This document shows, in pieces, positions 35,624 to 46,339 of a stretch of 64,000 bases of DNA. Every line of letters starts with the position of its first letter. Position 1 is the first letter of the stretch. Under the pieces are notes generated by a model. That model ran no database searches, had not been told where the DNA came from, and saw only the letters and a list, made by a program, of their open reading frames with translations. Origin of the DNA: Megalonaias nervosa (lineage: Eukaryota > Mollusca > Bivalvia > Unionida > Unionidae); NCBI GenBank assembly GCA_016617855.1, contig JAECUM010009400.1, forward strand, positions 1-64,000, written 5' to 3'. The translations under genes and the position numbers were made by a program.

Positions 35624-38600
35624 ATGAAACTAGCGCACGATTTCACTGAGAAAGAAGATGAAGACAGTAAGAGGCAGAGACGTGATATATCGACTGAAGT
35701 TTTGGGTCAAATGCATGCCATCGATTTTGATGATGACATGAGTGAGCCAGAATCCAGACCCAGAGAGTCTACGTCAAACCAAAAGTCACCACTATCACCA
35801 GAAAAATATTACCACATTCGAGAGATGGAAAAGAGCTCCTCTACAAAATTTAGAACCACGACCTACACGTACACGGTGAAGTTTAAAGATTTCAAGTCCG
35901 ACATACCGCTGGAGAAAGCAAAAGAGTTCATCACCGATGTGTGGGATTTTTTGTTAACCATACTGAAACGACAATGTCAAGCCAAAGAAGATGATCGCTT
36001 GACATTTTCCATTTATCACGACAGTCTGAAGTCCCCCGTTTGAATCTAGTTTAGCTAGTCAGCATAATTCACACCTTCCAAAGTCATCGACAAGATTCAA
36101 CACGCGCAGCAGTACAACGACAAGTTTCAGATCACCGATGGAAACGCGACACTGAACATGGCCCACGTTTCTCTTCCCCAAGGGTCTGGAAGCAAAAAGG
36201 TGTTATTGGTCGACGACCTTCGCAGCACCAAAAAGTGTCTTGTCTGAATTAACAACCCTCAAGACAAAATGTGTTTAGCCCGAGCGATCGTGGTGGGACG
36301 AAGGTATGGTGACAAGAACGACACAGCAGAATGGAAAAGAGCCTGGAAAGGTATTCGACAATCGGTCTGAGCCAAACAATAAAGAGAGGCAGAACTCCTG
36401 TTAAAGTAAGCGGGGCTATCTAAAAACACACCCTGCGGCATTCTTGAAGTGCAAAAATTGCAGGACGTCTTAGCTCCACGTTACACCTTGAAAGTGTACC
36501 CTCAAGAAGTGTTTGTTTTCAAAGACGGAAAATACATTCACGTCTATCATCACGATGAACATTTCGATGCCATTACCAGTATCACCGGATTCCTGGGATA
36601 CAGTTATTATTGTGAGAAATGTGACTATGGCTATAACAATCGAGAGCAACACAAGCATTGTGGATCAAAATGTGAGGGATGTTAGGCCTCTAAACCCTGT
36701 CATGACGAAGGACAAGAACGAGTGCATTGCCCTGCTCGTCAGCGTACTTTTGTCAACCCTACCTGTTACCAACAACATCTGAAGACGCAAGCTTCACAGA
36801 AGAAAAGCGCTTGTCTACTCCTGAAATTGCGCCGCACTTGTGTACAAGTTATACGTACCAATAATGCCAAGGCTCACGTATGTCCAGGAAAGAAACGATG
36901 TCACATTTGTCACCAAATCGTGGACTTGGAACACCAATGTTACATTCAAAAATTCCAACCCCAACAGGAAGAAGATGACCAGAAGAAAGGCAATTTCATC
37001 TTTTTTGATTTCGAATGCATGCAAGAGACTGGCACTCACATTCCTAATTTCTGCGTGGCTCATCGAGCGTGCGAGAAGTACATCCAAGAAAAGATTCCTG
37101 GAGGACGTGAAAAATTCTTTAGTGGACCGAACACGCTGGCCGATTTTGCCCAATGGATCTTAAACCCTATCGACGAGACGTGCAGCCAAGAGGACATCGA
37201 ACGTAATGGAGATTGCCATCGCTATGCCACGGTGATGGCTCACAATTTCTCGGGGTACGATGGACAGTTTCTTCTCAGATACTATACGGAACAAAGTACT
37301 GAACGTCCTAAAGTCACTTTGAACGGAGACAAAATTACTTTCATGCAAGTGGGACAAGTGCAGTATAAAGATTTGATGAGTTACTTGGCCATGCCTTTGA
37401 GCCGAATGCTTAAAACGTTTGGAATGACAGAAATAGCCAAAGGCTATTTTCCGCACTTTTTCAATACCCGAGCCAATCAACATGCCGTTCTACTCCATTT
37501 GCCTGATGCTCACTACTACGACCACGACAACATGCGCACCGAACAACGAGAAGCTTTCTACACTTGGTACCATGTTTACACCTCGGACCCCTTCGAGTTT
37601 CAGGAAGAAATGTTAAAGTATTGCCATTCCGACGTGGTCATTTTACGGCTTTGCTGTGAAAAATTTCGAGAACTGTTCATGGAACACGGAGGGATCGATC
37701 CTTAGAAGGAAGCCTGCACCATTGCCAAAGCGTGTTCGTTAGTGTACAGCCAGCGATTCATGCCCGAAAACACCCTGGCGCTAATACGTCTTAACACGAC
37801 CGACTTTGTCAAACGTCAATACTCGGTCAAAGCCCTACGCTGGTTACATTACTTGTGCGACAAGGGAGACAAATGGATCCAACACGCCCGAAACGAAGGA
37901 GGCAAAAAGACAAGCGGAACGTATTCGGTGGGGACTTAGTAAACCCTCAGATCGTGTGTTAGTTTAACGTTTGCTTATTTCATGGATGTCCCATCTGTTA
38001 CCCCCAACATGACACTAAAATCAGATTTTTACAACGTACCATGGAAGACTTGTATGAGGCCACTTGTCAGTGGCGCTTGAAGTTAGAACAGCAAAGATAC
38101 CAAGTGGTGGAAATGTGAGAACACGAGTACAATCAGCGTTTGAAAACCGATCCCGAGTTTAAACGCAACGTGGAAAGTTACAAGTTGGTGGACCCTCTGA
38201 ACTTGCGGGATAGTTTATACGGAGGACGGACGAATGCCATCTGTTTGCTGTACCACGCCGACGAGAAGAAAGAAGAAGAAATCAAATACTTGGACGTGTG
38301 TTCGCTGTATCCGTACGTGTGCAAATATTATCACTTTCCAGGAGGGCACACACAGTTGCTGACAGAACACATTGACATAGACAACATTTGACAATACGAA
38401 GGATTGATTAAATGTAAAGTCTTGCCTTCCACGGACATGCACCATCCCGTTTTACCTCATCATTGCCAAGGAAAACTGATGTTTCCCTTGTGCCGTACTT
38501 GTGCCGAAACGTGCAACCAAGACCAACCTTGTCAGCACACCCAAGAAGAACGTGCCTTGACAGGAACGTGGGTCAGCATGGAATTGTTCAAAGCTCTGGA

Positions 38601-39649
38601 CGTGGGATATCAATTGTTAGAAGTGTACGAAATTTACCATTTTCTTAAGACAGAAGAGTACCACAAGGGTGACGAGACTCAGAAAGACATTTTTGCAGAC
38701 TACGTGGATTCCTTTTTGTAACTGAAACAAGAAGCCAGCTGCTATCCTTCCTGGTGCCACACTCCCAAAGACCAAGAGAAATTCAAAGAGAAATACCTGG
38801 AGCAGGAAAGCATCCCTTTAGACCACATCGACAAAAGCGAAGGAAGGCGATTGTTTACCAAAGTGATGTTGAATTGCTTGTGGGGAAAAATGGCACAACG
38901 ACCGTGTATACCCAAGACAGAACCTTCCGGCTACTTCCAACTGATTCACGACAAAACCAAAACCATGAAACACGTGAACGTTCTTCGTGAGGACTTGATC
39001 TTAGTCAGTTACGAAGAAGAGTGGACTTTGTACAGACTGACCAATTTGGAAATGTTATCATTACGGCCTACGTGACAGCCCATGCTCGCTTAAAATCGCT
39101 GACAGTTGCATCTACATCGATCGCCTGGGTCAACATTACCCTGACATCGATGGAGACCATTTAGGAGTCTGGACAGACGAGCACCCCGACGACAAGATTC
39201 TAAGTTTTGCTAGTGGCGGTCCCAAAAATTACGGCTACGAATACCGTAACCCACAAGGAGAAGTGCACACGGAGTGTAAAATGAAAGGACTGACTCTCAA
39301 TTATCGCACCAGTCAAGTGGTCAACTTTGGGGTCTTGAAAGTAGCCTTGCAGTCTGGAGAGAATCAACATTTTAAAGTGACCACCTACCACACACCAAAT
39401 CGTCAGTCGACCTTTGGAGAAAGTCTATCAAATCGTGTACCACAAGTGAGTGCTGCTTCCCAATCACTTCACCTTGCCGTACGGACATGCCGATATTGCT
39501 CAGCATATAAAAAAGGAAAAAGTCCAAGACTGATAGTTCATTGTGACTGCTGTTGCCAAGCCAGAAAGAGGAATCCTTTTAAAAAGACACCATTCAAGTT
39601 CGGTGATTCTGGAGCCGGGAGAACCTCTGTGAAACTGTGCCAAGTGTAG
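35624..39649 (+). pseudogene. polB: Maverick/Polinton protein-primed DNA polymerase B, copy A
   Basis: Family B protein-primed polymerase that would replicate the Polinton. It runs mainly in one frame to 37,939, then a second frame to about 39,075, then back, with about ten in-frame stops. The N-terminal domain (35,624-36,043) is acidic, followed by FKDFKSDIPLEKAKEFITDV. Cys/His clusters lie near 36,610-36,680 and 36,890-36,950. Exonuclease motifs: FFDFECMQ (about 37,000), HNFSGYDGQFLLRY (37,230), YCHSDVVILRLC (37,619). Polymerase motif A: LDVCSLYPYVCKY (38,290). Motif B: KVMLNCLWGKMAQ (38,860). Around motif C only DSCIYI remains at 39,098: the stretch between ARLKS and DSCIYI is deleted, removing the FDTDS core. 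At about 1,340 codons the length fits the family. It is inactive. Confidence 0.9.
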
Positions 39650-39897
39650 AGACTCTAAGAACGTTACAAACTGTTCCTAGGACACCACACCTTCGTCATC
39701 AAAAATGTTGAACAGTGATTTGTTTATATTCCACTTTGATTGTTTAAATGTGTAGTTTATCGTTTTACTTAACCATTTGGCTTTTATGTATTTTTGTCTT
39801 TGGTGTTCCATTTTAACTTGCAATAAACGTGTCCTGAACAAAGTATAAAATCTCTTGTCTTGTCTGTCTTCATTTTAAAAGTGACATTCCCTGTACT

Positions 39898-40512
39898 ATG
39901 GCTACCTCTGCTATCTCTACTCCCTCTTCCTCCACATTCAAAGTCATCGACGAAAACTTAGATCGTGCGAGTTAATATGGACCGAGCGGTTCAAGCAAAA
40001 CTGAATTTGTCAAACGTTTGATCGAATATAAACATCATTTGATGGATCGTCCACCTCAACATATCATGTGATATTACAAAGAATGGCAATAAGCATACAG
40101 TCTCCTGCATAAATGTCAAGGGGATTCCATCGTGTTTGTGGAAGGCATTCCTGGCGAAGGCGACGGGAACGTGTCTCACCCCAGTCAAACACATCCGGTC
40201 ATCTTAGACGACATGTTAGGAGAAGACGAAGAAGAAATTAAACTGTAGTTTACGTGCAATGGGCATCACCGCAATAGCAGTGTCATTTACTTCACAAAAA
40301 ATTTGTTTCAACAAAGTAAAGCCCATCGCACCATCAGTCTCGATGCTCATTACGTGGTCTTGGTTAAAAGTTCTAGAGATAAATCGCAAGCGCAAGTGTT
40401 AGCCAAACAGTTAGGAACACCTTGGCTGACTCATGCGTACGACGATGCCACTCAAGCCCCTCACGCCTATTTACTTGTGGATTTAAAATCCACTACCTCC
40501 GATTATTTGTGA
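39898..40512 (+). pseudogene. Polinton packaging ATPase (FtsK/HerA, A32-like)
   Basis: Genome-packaging ATPase typical of Polintons. One frame from the ATG at 39,898 reads through four in-frame stops (near 39,973, 40,069, 40,090 and 40,246) to the TGA at 40,510. Walker A is YGPSGSSKTEFVKRL (about 39,976-40,020). The Walker B strand is HPVILDDML (40,195-40,220). Downstream, LDAHYVVLVKSSRDKSQAQV and HAYLLVDLKSTTSDYL match the usual sensor and C-terminal blocks. Two of the stops sit where Trp or Gln codons would be expected, so simple transitions explain them. It lies between polB and a small conserved ORF, as in a normal Polinton. Confidence 0.85.
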
Positions 40513-40559
40513 TTTAGTATCCATCTGTTTCACTACTGGTGTAAAGACGGAAGGCCTGT

Positions 40560-40985
40560 CGTGTACACGTCTCCGTTGACTTGAAAGTCTATAAAAACTT
40601 CAGACACTTTTGGTCTGTCTCACACATCAACAACATAACGTCTCTTCAGTCTCATCTTCCCGTCAAACTGATTCGTGCCTTGTACGGCATCAGTCGCGAA
40701 AAAATCCACAAATACGTGTTTTAGAAGCCAGTCTCAGAGAAGTCTTACGATGGTTTACGGTGACAGCACATCAGTTACTACAAGGAATCATTCACATCCC
40801 TCATCAAAGCAAACGCTTGTTTGACAGAAACAAATTAGCCTTGATGCAACTGGCTGATCCCCACGTCGACACTCAAACCAGAAAGCAAGTCATTTAGAAA
40901 CTTGGAGGTAGAAGTCCTCTAGGAGGTGTCATCATTCGCTCCCTCTTAAAATGGGATCCCAATACCGCCAAAGTCATCCCCTAGA
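40560..40985 (+). pseudogene. Small conserved Polinton ORF, copy A
   Basis: Frame-broken. It carries HLPVKLIRALYGISREKIHK, then LREVLRWFTVTAHQLLQG and KLGGRSPLGGVIIRSLLKW. Small Polinton proteins with a C-terminal Lys/Arg then Gly-Gly-hydrophobic block are common next to the ATPase; their role is not established. The same series recurs at 42,560-42,965 (copy B), confirming that it is a gene and not chance. Confidence 0.6.
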
Positions 40986-40999
40986 AAAAACGTCACTCC

Positions 41000-41559
41000 C
41001 CGACCGCAACGGACCTAGAAGAAAAAGAGCAGTCACAGCCGGAGAAAAAGAAAAGCCCCGAGGAAGTATAATCTACCAGCAAAAGAGTCACTTCGGCCAG
41101 GACACAACCTTACATCCCCAAGCCACGACCTGCGCGACCATGACCGCGTCTCCAGCAGCCTCAGGTTCTTCCACTTCTCAGTTGCTGGTGATGCCAGCCA
41201 AGCCCAATTTGACACACGTCTTTCCTAATTTGACGAAGAAATGGACACTCGTGTCTCCAAGAACTTCTCCAGCAGTGACACCCTCCACCTCTTTAGCTGC
41301 TGTTACAGCTGCTCACAAAGTACCTGCCCCCAAAACCAAAATCCAAGAGATATCGGGCATGTTACAGAGTTTACTGGATTTATAGAAAAAAGAACTGTTA
41401 CAATTTAGTCCGTTGCGACGTCCATCGCGTCGAGTGATGCCTGTCGTGAAGATGATATGACGGACAGACAATCAGTGGCGACGCATTCAACTATAAAAAG
41501 ACCTGTACCAGACTATACGTATCAGTGTTTGTGTGCTCCGGAACACACAAACATGTCAC
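41000..41559 (+). pseudogene. Unrecognised Polinton ORF remnant
   Basis: A Ser/Thr/Ala/Pro-rich frame (41,138-41,385) is preceded by Lys/Arg-rich sequence (RKRAVTAGEKEKPRG). I do not recognise a domain. It occupies the position after the small conserved ORF and before the partial polymerase copy B. Low-complexity basic or Ser/Thr-rich proteins at this place could be a core protein, but this is speculative. Confidence 0.35.
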
Positions 41560-42345
41560 CCCGCCCCCGCCTCGAATTCATCCCTCTTCTAACCCCAGAG
41601 GAAAGAAGACGCTCGTTTGCCAAAGTTATGAAAAATTGCTTGTGGGGAAAAATAGCAGAAAGTCCGTGTTTATGCAAGACGGAGTACTTGGCTGAACCCT
41701 GTTGCTAATACTACATGATTTACGACAAACACAATATATGAAACAGGTTGGCCGTCCATTGCAAAGGTCTGATCCTTGAGAATAACAAAGAAGAACCAGA
41801 GTTTGTACAGGCCGACGAATTTGGAAATATCATCATTGCAGCCTACGTGACAACCCAAACTCACTTAAAATTGTAGGAAGCCTTACACCAGTTAGGAGAC
41901 TGAGTCTTGTACTTTGACAAGAACAGATGCATCTACATCCATCGGCCTTATCATAATCACCCTGAGATTGAAGGAGACCGTTAAGGGCTTGGACAGACGA
42001 GTAAATCCAAAACAAGATTCTGATTTATGCTTGCTGCGGTCCTAACAATCACGGCTACTAATATCGATACAAACGAATAGAATTGCACACCGACTGCAAA
42101 GGCAAAGGATTGACGCTAAACGATGGAACGAGTCTAGTGGTGAAATTTGGTGTGTTGAGAGAAGCTCTGCAGTCTAGAGAGGATCCAGACATTTTATGGT
42201 TACCATCTGCGGACCTCACACAATTGTACATTTATCAACTCACTAAATCATCAGTCGCCCTTTGGAAAACAAAAACGTATCAAGTCGTCTTCCAGAAGAG
42301 AGTGCGACTTCCCAACCACTTCACAGCACTGAAACGCCTATATTA
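41560..42345 (+). pseudogene. polB: Polinton polB, partial copy B (motif B to C-terminus)
   Basis: A second, truncated polymerase segment starts just before motif B: RRSFAKVMKNCLWGKIAESP (41,609 onward), equivalent to KVMLNCLWGKMAQ in copy A. It continues with NIIIAAYVTTQTHLKL, then LYFDKNRCIYIHRP at about 41,910-41,940, where motif C (normally YxDTDS) has lost its catalytic residues by substitution. The C-terminal block HTDCKGKGLTLNDGTSLVVK (42,083 onward) parallels HTECKMKGLTLNYRTSQVVN of copy A (39,263). Several stops occur. No upstream part is present, so copy B is joined directly to the end of copy A. Confidence 0.85.
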
Positions 42346-42559
42346 GCGGGTATTTAAATGATAAGACTTCAAAAACCCACACCTCATTTACGAAGAGAAA
42401 CCCAGAGCTGGCAAGATGAATCATTTACCACAGACACAAGGGGTTCAATTTCAATGATAAATTATACGATACTTTGTATTGCGATTGGATCCATGCTGTA
42501 CGCTGCGATATCATCGATTCAGCAAGACATGGACACTTCTCTAATAGTACCTCTAAGAC

Positions 42560-42965
42560 CACCATAGAAAGTGATGCCCATCGTTTATACGTCCCCGTCG
42601 GATAAAAAGATCTATACAAACCTCCAATACATCTTGTCTGTCTCAAAAATCATCTACTTAACTTCCTGTCAATCTCATCTTGCAGTCAAAGTGATCCGTG
42701 CCGTGTACGGCATCAGTCGCAAGAATAAAATCCACAAGTACTTGCTCGTTTGTTTTGGAAGCCAGTTTTAAAGAAGTCTTACGATATTTTCAGTGACAGC
42801 GCTTCAATTACTTCAAGGCATCATTCACACCCTTCATCGAACCAAACGCTTTTTGGATAAACATAAAGTAGCCTTGTCGCAAATGGCAGATACCGGATCA
42901 TTTTGCAACCTGGAGGTAGCGGTTCTTTTGGAGGTGTCATCAATCGTTCCATCTTAAAGTGGGAT
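42560..42965 (+). pseudogene. Small conserved Polinton ORF, copy B
   Basis: It contains PIVYTSPSDKKIYTNLQYIL, SHLAVKVIRAVYGISRKNKI and the LLQGIIHTLHRTKRFLDKHK stretch, matching copy A at 40,560-40,985 block by block. The packaging ATPase that precedes it in copy A is missing here (42,346-42,560 is unrecognisable). This shows a deletion in copy B or recombination between two different Polinton copies. Confidence 0.6.
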
Positions 42966-43217
42966 CCTAATGCCTCAGCAGCAGTCACCCACAAGAAAAA
43001 GGTCTTTCCCCATAACCGTTTCCAGAAGAACAAGAGTGGCAGAGCTAAGTCACATCTCCAGTAAAAGAAAAGTCCCAAGAAAACAGCTTCTACTCGAAAG
43101 AGAGGCAGTGCTGAACGGACGCAACCTTACTCCCCCAAACCAAGAACCTTGGTGACCTTATACGTGTACTTTGGAATCTCATGGTAGGACGAAACTGACA
43201 TTAGTACCCTGCAAACG

Positions 43218-43760
43218 ATGGATGGACAATTACAACACGAATTGCAATCGCTGATGGATCGCCTCGATTTTTTCAGAAACGGAAAAATCGCAACTGTACG
43301 ATCAAGTTTTTCAACGTCTTCAACTCTTTCACCAGAAAGGTTGAGATGAAACAGCTACACAGACTCTAAAAGATTTTAAGGCTATTATAAAAATACAACC
43401 ACCACCACCACCATCACCCCCAGTGACCCAAACAGATGTATGCGAGAAAAAGAAGACGCAGGAGAAGTCTTTCAAACACCGTCGGCTCACAACCATAGTA
43501 AGACTGCAGCGTTCTTGTTGACCCCTTTCCCTACTCCCCAATGAGAAGAATTCCATGCTTGGGTTAAAAAGGTGATGTCGACCCCATTTTCGACAGAAGT
43601 GAAAAAGAAAGAAGGGAAGCCAGAAGCGAAAAAGGAAAGCAAGAAAAAGCGATCTCCTTGCCACCGCCACCTTTGGCTCCTACTCCTGTGTCACGGCGGA
43701 AACGCCAAGCGGATTTCAGATCTTACGAAAGCAAGAGTAGCATCGGTGAAGAGCGGGTGA
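43218..43760 (+). pseudogene. Polinton coiled-coil/basic protein remnant
   Basis: It starts MDGQLQHELQSLMDRLDFF and continues, after a frame change, with KSQLYDQVFQRLQLFHQK, a Pro-rich run (CCA/CCC repeats near 43,395-43,425), and a Lys-rich stretch KKKEGKPEAKKESKKKRS (43,600). An amphipathic helix, a Pro hinge and a basic tail fit a small DNA-binding or scaffold protein, but I do not recognise the family. It sits directly upstream of the integrase. Confidence 0.45.
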
Positions 43761-44345
43761 CTCATTGAAAATAGTCCTGTTGGAGAATCTTTTAGCCCGC
43801 ATTTATTACAATCCTGCCCATCCTACAGATTACGGAAGAATTCAAAAATCGTATTGTGCTACCAAAACCCAACTGAAAAGAACAAGTCACATTGACGTTA
43901 CAAAAACCCATTCGACGAATATTTTCAAGAAGTCGAACCAAACTGGTGGGTATCGATACTTCCCTTACTGTCCCCAAGAAACGTGGACTGTTAACAACGG
44001 GAGATGGGGTGGACGTTAGTAAAGCCAAGCGCACCTTCGACAAAGGTTATTTACCGAACTGGACCATAGAATTGTCACTAGACGAAAGCGTGGCTCCCAC
44101 CCTCCTGTCTATAATTGGAAGAAATGAACGGTGAAGTGTTAAGAGGAACATTCTACTTTCCCGAATAACAACGAGAACCCAAAACAGAAGACGACGTGTA
44201 TGACATTAAATGTATTCCCGATTGAAGAACCCGTAAAATAGGCAAACGCCCAGTCAAAGAAGTGAAAGTTCGTTGGAAATGATATCCTCCAAGTTTTGAT
44301 TCTTGGATTGACGCTTCGCAAGTCATCGACTATAAAAAGAAGTGA
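43760..44345 (+). pseudogene. Polinton integrase lacking its catalytic core
   Basis: The retroviral-type integrase of Polintons. The N-terminal part is visible (LLARIYYNPAHPTDYGRIQK, 43,788 onward), then in a second frame TLQKPIRRIFSRSRTKLVGI (43,895), the linker normally followed by the DDE core. Instead, within a few residues the sequence passes to DVSKAKRTFDKGYLPNWTIE (44,017) and RGTFYFPE, and then to a chromodomain-like end with EVKVRWK and SFDSWIDASQVIDY (44,263-44,335). About 150 residues with all three catalytic acids are gone. It is dead by deletion, frame changes and stops. Confidence 0.75.
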
Positions 44346-44713
44346 CCATTATGCTATTCAACATAGTAGCAGCAACAACAGCTCCTTCTCAGTGTTCTTC
44401 ACTACAAGATCTACAAAAGCAACCCTTCTGGGTGTGGTGGGGAATATTTGTGCCTAAAACGCAAATCGTCCTTTTCTGCCAAATCTTTGTGTCATCGGAG
44501 CAGCCATCACCAATCTGAGTTTGCTACAAGGATGCAAACAATTTTGGATCATTTTACTAAGCAGTTGCATCGTTTATTATCTTCCCAATCCTTCCCTGAA
44601 ATATTCCAGCCACAACAGGAGCCTTGCGGCCAAGGTCAGTCATGCCCAAAACAGAAGCAGTAATAACCCTCTTTTGAAAACTTCTTTGACTTTGAAAGCA
44701 CAACCCTCGAATT
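44346..44713 (+). other. Unrecognised Polinton-associated frame
   Basis: Open frames (44,448-44,721) lie between integrase and the next structural gene. One reading (from 44,351) begins MLFNIVAATTAPSQCSSLQD and contains a hydrophobic stretch, but stops intervene. No family recognised. Confidence 0.3.
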
Positions 44714-44880
44714 ATGAATAACCAATTTTACTTAACTTTACCCAGTGACAGTTCCATGGGTGTGTATCCCAACAATAACTTGTGGTGTTTCACTGCAAAT
44801 TACCTCAGGCTATTCAATTAGATCACGAAGCGCATCTTTCATCCAATACCAATAATCTTTTAAGTCATTTACCAAATTAA
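44714..44880 (+). pseudogene. N-terminus of a Polinton minor capsid (penton-like) protein, truncated
   Basis: It starts at the ATG at 44,714 with NNQFYLTLPSDSSMGVYPNN. This matches the 'fYvTLPSNsSm..ypnN' opening of a structural protein present in most Maverick/Polintons. After a frame change the sequence continues AIQLDHEAHLSS and then ends at 44,880, where an unrelated repeat begins. Only about 55 codons remain of a protein that is usually several hundred residues. Confidence 0.6.
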
Positions 44881-44889
44881 TTTTGAACG

Positions 44890-44941
44890 TGTTGACTAGT
44901 TAAAGCTGGGGTAGCCAGACTGACGAACGCTATGATTTATA
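44890..44941. repeat. Copy 1 of a repeat also at 46,070-46,110
   Basis: GTTGACTAGTTAAAGCTGGG then GTAGCCAGACTGACGAACGC TA. The second copy lies just upstream (minus sense) of the frame at 45,652-46,062. Each copy is followed by a GAAG-GCGGA-GTGAAGGA-type block, so the homology reaches about 44,970 and 46,150. Confidence 0.8.
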
Positions 44942-44984
44942 TACTTGAAGGACGGAAGTGAAGGAAAACATCCCTTACAATAAC

Positions 44985-45242
44985 TTCACATATTATATAT
45001 TATCCACACAGAAGGGAAGAAAATACCTCATTATATACTATCCAAACCAATATCTACCATCCACATAGAAGGGAAGAAAATAACTCCAATATCTATTATC
45101 AACACAGAAGTGAAGGAATAACCAAAATATCTGCTATCAACACAGAAAGGAAAAACAAAAAAAAAAAAAAAAACACTATCTACTATCCACACAGAAGGGA
45201 ACAAAATGATCCAATATCTATTATATGCTATCCACATAGGTA
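44985..45242. repeat. Tandem repeat, about 55-60-bp unit
   Basis: Four to five diverged units share TATCCACACAGAAGGGAAGA and AAAATA-CTC-AATATCTA. An A15 tract interrupts the array at 45,155-45,171. It directly precedes the CA-rich minisatellite. Confidence 0.8.
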
Positions 45243-45244
45243 CG

Positions 45245-45455
45245 CGCACAACAACACACATACAAACAAACACACAAACGTACGAGTGAACTCAAATACA
45301 CATAAAAACAAACACACATACGTACGATTGCATACAATCAAACAAATACACAAACAGACAAACGTACGCGCTCACATACAAACACACAAATACAAACACC
45401 AACAAACGTACGAGCAAGGATACAAACATACACACACACACACACACACACACAA
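45245..45455. repeat. CA-rich minisatellite with CGTACG cores
   Basis: Units of ACAAACGTACG followed by ACACACATACA-type spacers, ending in a pure CA run (45,428-45,455). It is of the same type as 34,560-34,920. Confidence 0.85.
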
Positions 45456-45651
45456 TCACATCAGTAAAGGATTTAGTGCTTATAATAACACTGCTTCAAA
45501 TTCATTCAAATTTGCACCGTAATCAGTCTTTGTTTTCTGGAGATCTGGTTAGTCCTGAAAAGGGATGGGTTTTTTGGGAACTTCGATGCATCTCTTAATG
45601 CTGGCACCTCCCAGGTCTGGCCCCACACACGGAACGTCTGCTCCAGTCCTG

Positions 45652-46062
45652 CTAGCAACTGATATTTGTTGTTGGGAGCGCAGAGGGAAGTTGATTGACC
45701 TCATGATCCCAGTTCTTGCTCTGTGGGATGGTGAAGACTTCCCTCTGTCTTCTTCTATTTTGTAGACGGGGATGATAATGAGGTCTCTGCGGCTCTACTG
45801 GTACTGGTGGCTGTGGCTGACGTTGTTGTAGTACTGGTATTGGTTGTGGAGGCGTCCCCACCTCAGGCCTGACCTCAAACAGAGGTCTAAGTATGAGGTG
45901 ATGCAGAATTCTTTCCTTCTCCACTTCCTTCTTTTCCTTCTCCTCCTCCTCTTCTATCCTGGCTGATTCTGCTATGGCCTCCATAGCCAGCTCGTTTAAA
46001 TTGCGCCTGGCATACTCCAGGTGCATCTGAAGTTCCAGTAATTTAGCAATTCTGTTACTCAC
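45652..46062 (-). CDS. Unrecognised acidic coiled-coil and Pro/Gln-rich protein
   Basis: A 136-residue minus-strand frame starting MSNRIAKLLELQMHLEYARR. Residues 1-52 are a heptad-like helix rich in Leu and Ala that passes into a Glu/Lys run (EEEEEKEKKEVEKERI). Residues 66-95 are Pro/Gln-rich, and residues 99-106 have a basic RRRQRE patch. I do not recognise the family. The frame ends within a block related to 46,340-46,420, and its upstream side carries the palindrome repeat at 46,070. A similar, more decayed unit (46,340-46,730) follows on the same strand, suggesting a duplicated gene with its upstream region. It could be a Polinton accessory gene or a separate element. Confidence 0.4.
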   Translation of the reverse strand: MSNRIAKLLELQMHLEYARRNLNELAMEAIAESARIEEEEEKEKKEVEKERILHHLILRPLFEVRPEVGTPPQPIPVLQQRQPQPPVPVEPQRPHYHPRLQNRRRQREVFTIPQSKNWDHEVNQLPSALPTTNISC

Positions 46063-46069
46063 TTTTTAT

Positions 46070-46278
46070 GTTGACTAGTCAACTTTGGGTAGCCAGACTG
46101 ACGAACGCTACACATTATGTCTGAAGCGCGGACGTGAAGGACAAGATCGCCTTATAACAAAATTCAATATCGACTTCACAATCAATAGCATGGAAAGCGC
46201 GGACCTAAATAAATACTTACGTTCACTTTTTCCACCTACAATCACTAACTAGAAACACACACAATCTGACTAGTCAGA
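46070..46278. promoter_or_regulatory. Upstream region with two perfect 14-bp palindromes
   Basis: GTTGACTAGTCAAC (46,070-46,083) and TCTGACTAGTCAGA (46,265-46,278) are both perfect palindromes sharing the TGACTAGTCA core. The first lies 8 bases upstream of the start of the 45,652-46,062 frame (minus sense). The diverged copy at 44,890 keeps GTTGACTAGT. Dimeric transcription-factor sites are one explanation. Confidence 0.5.
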
Positions 46279-46339
46279 GAAACGAAGTGCTTATAGACAC
46301 ACTTCTATTTTTTAACTTACTAACATACAATAGCCAATT

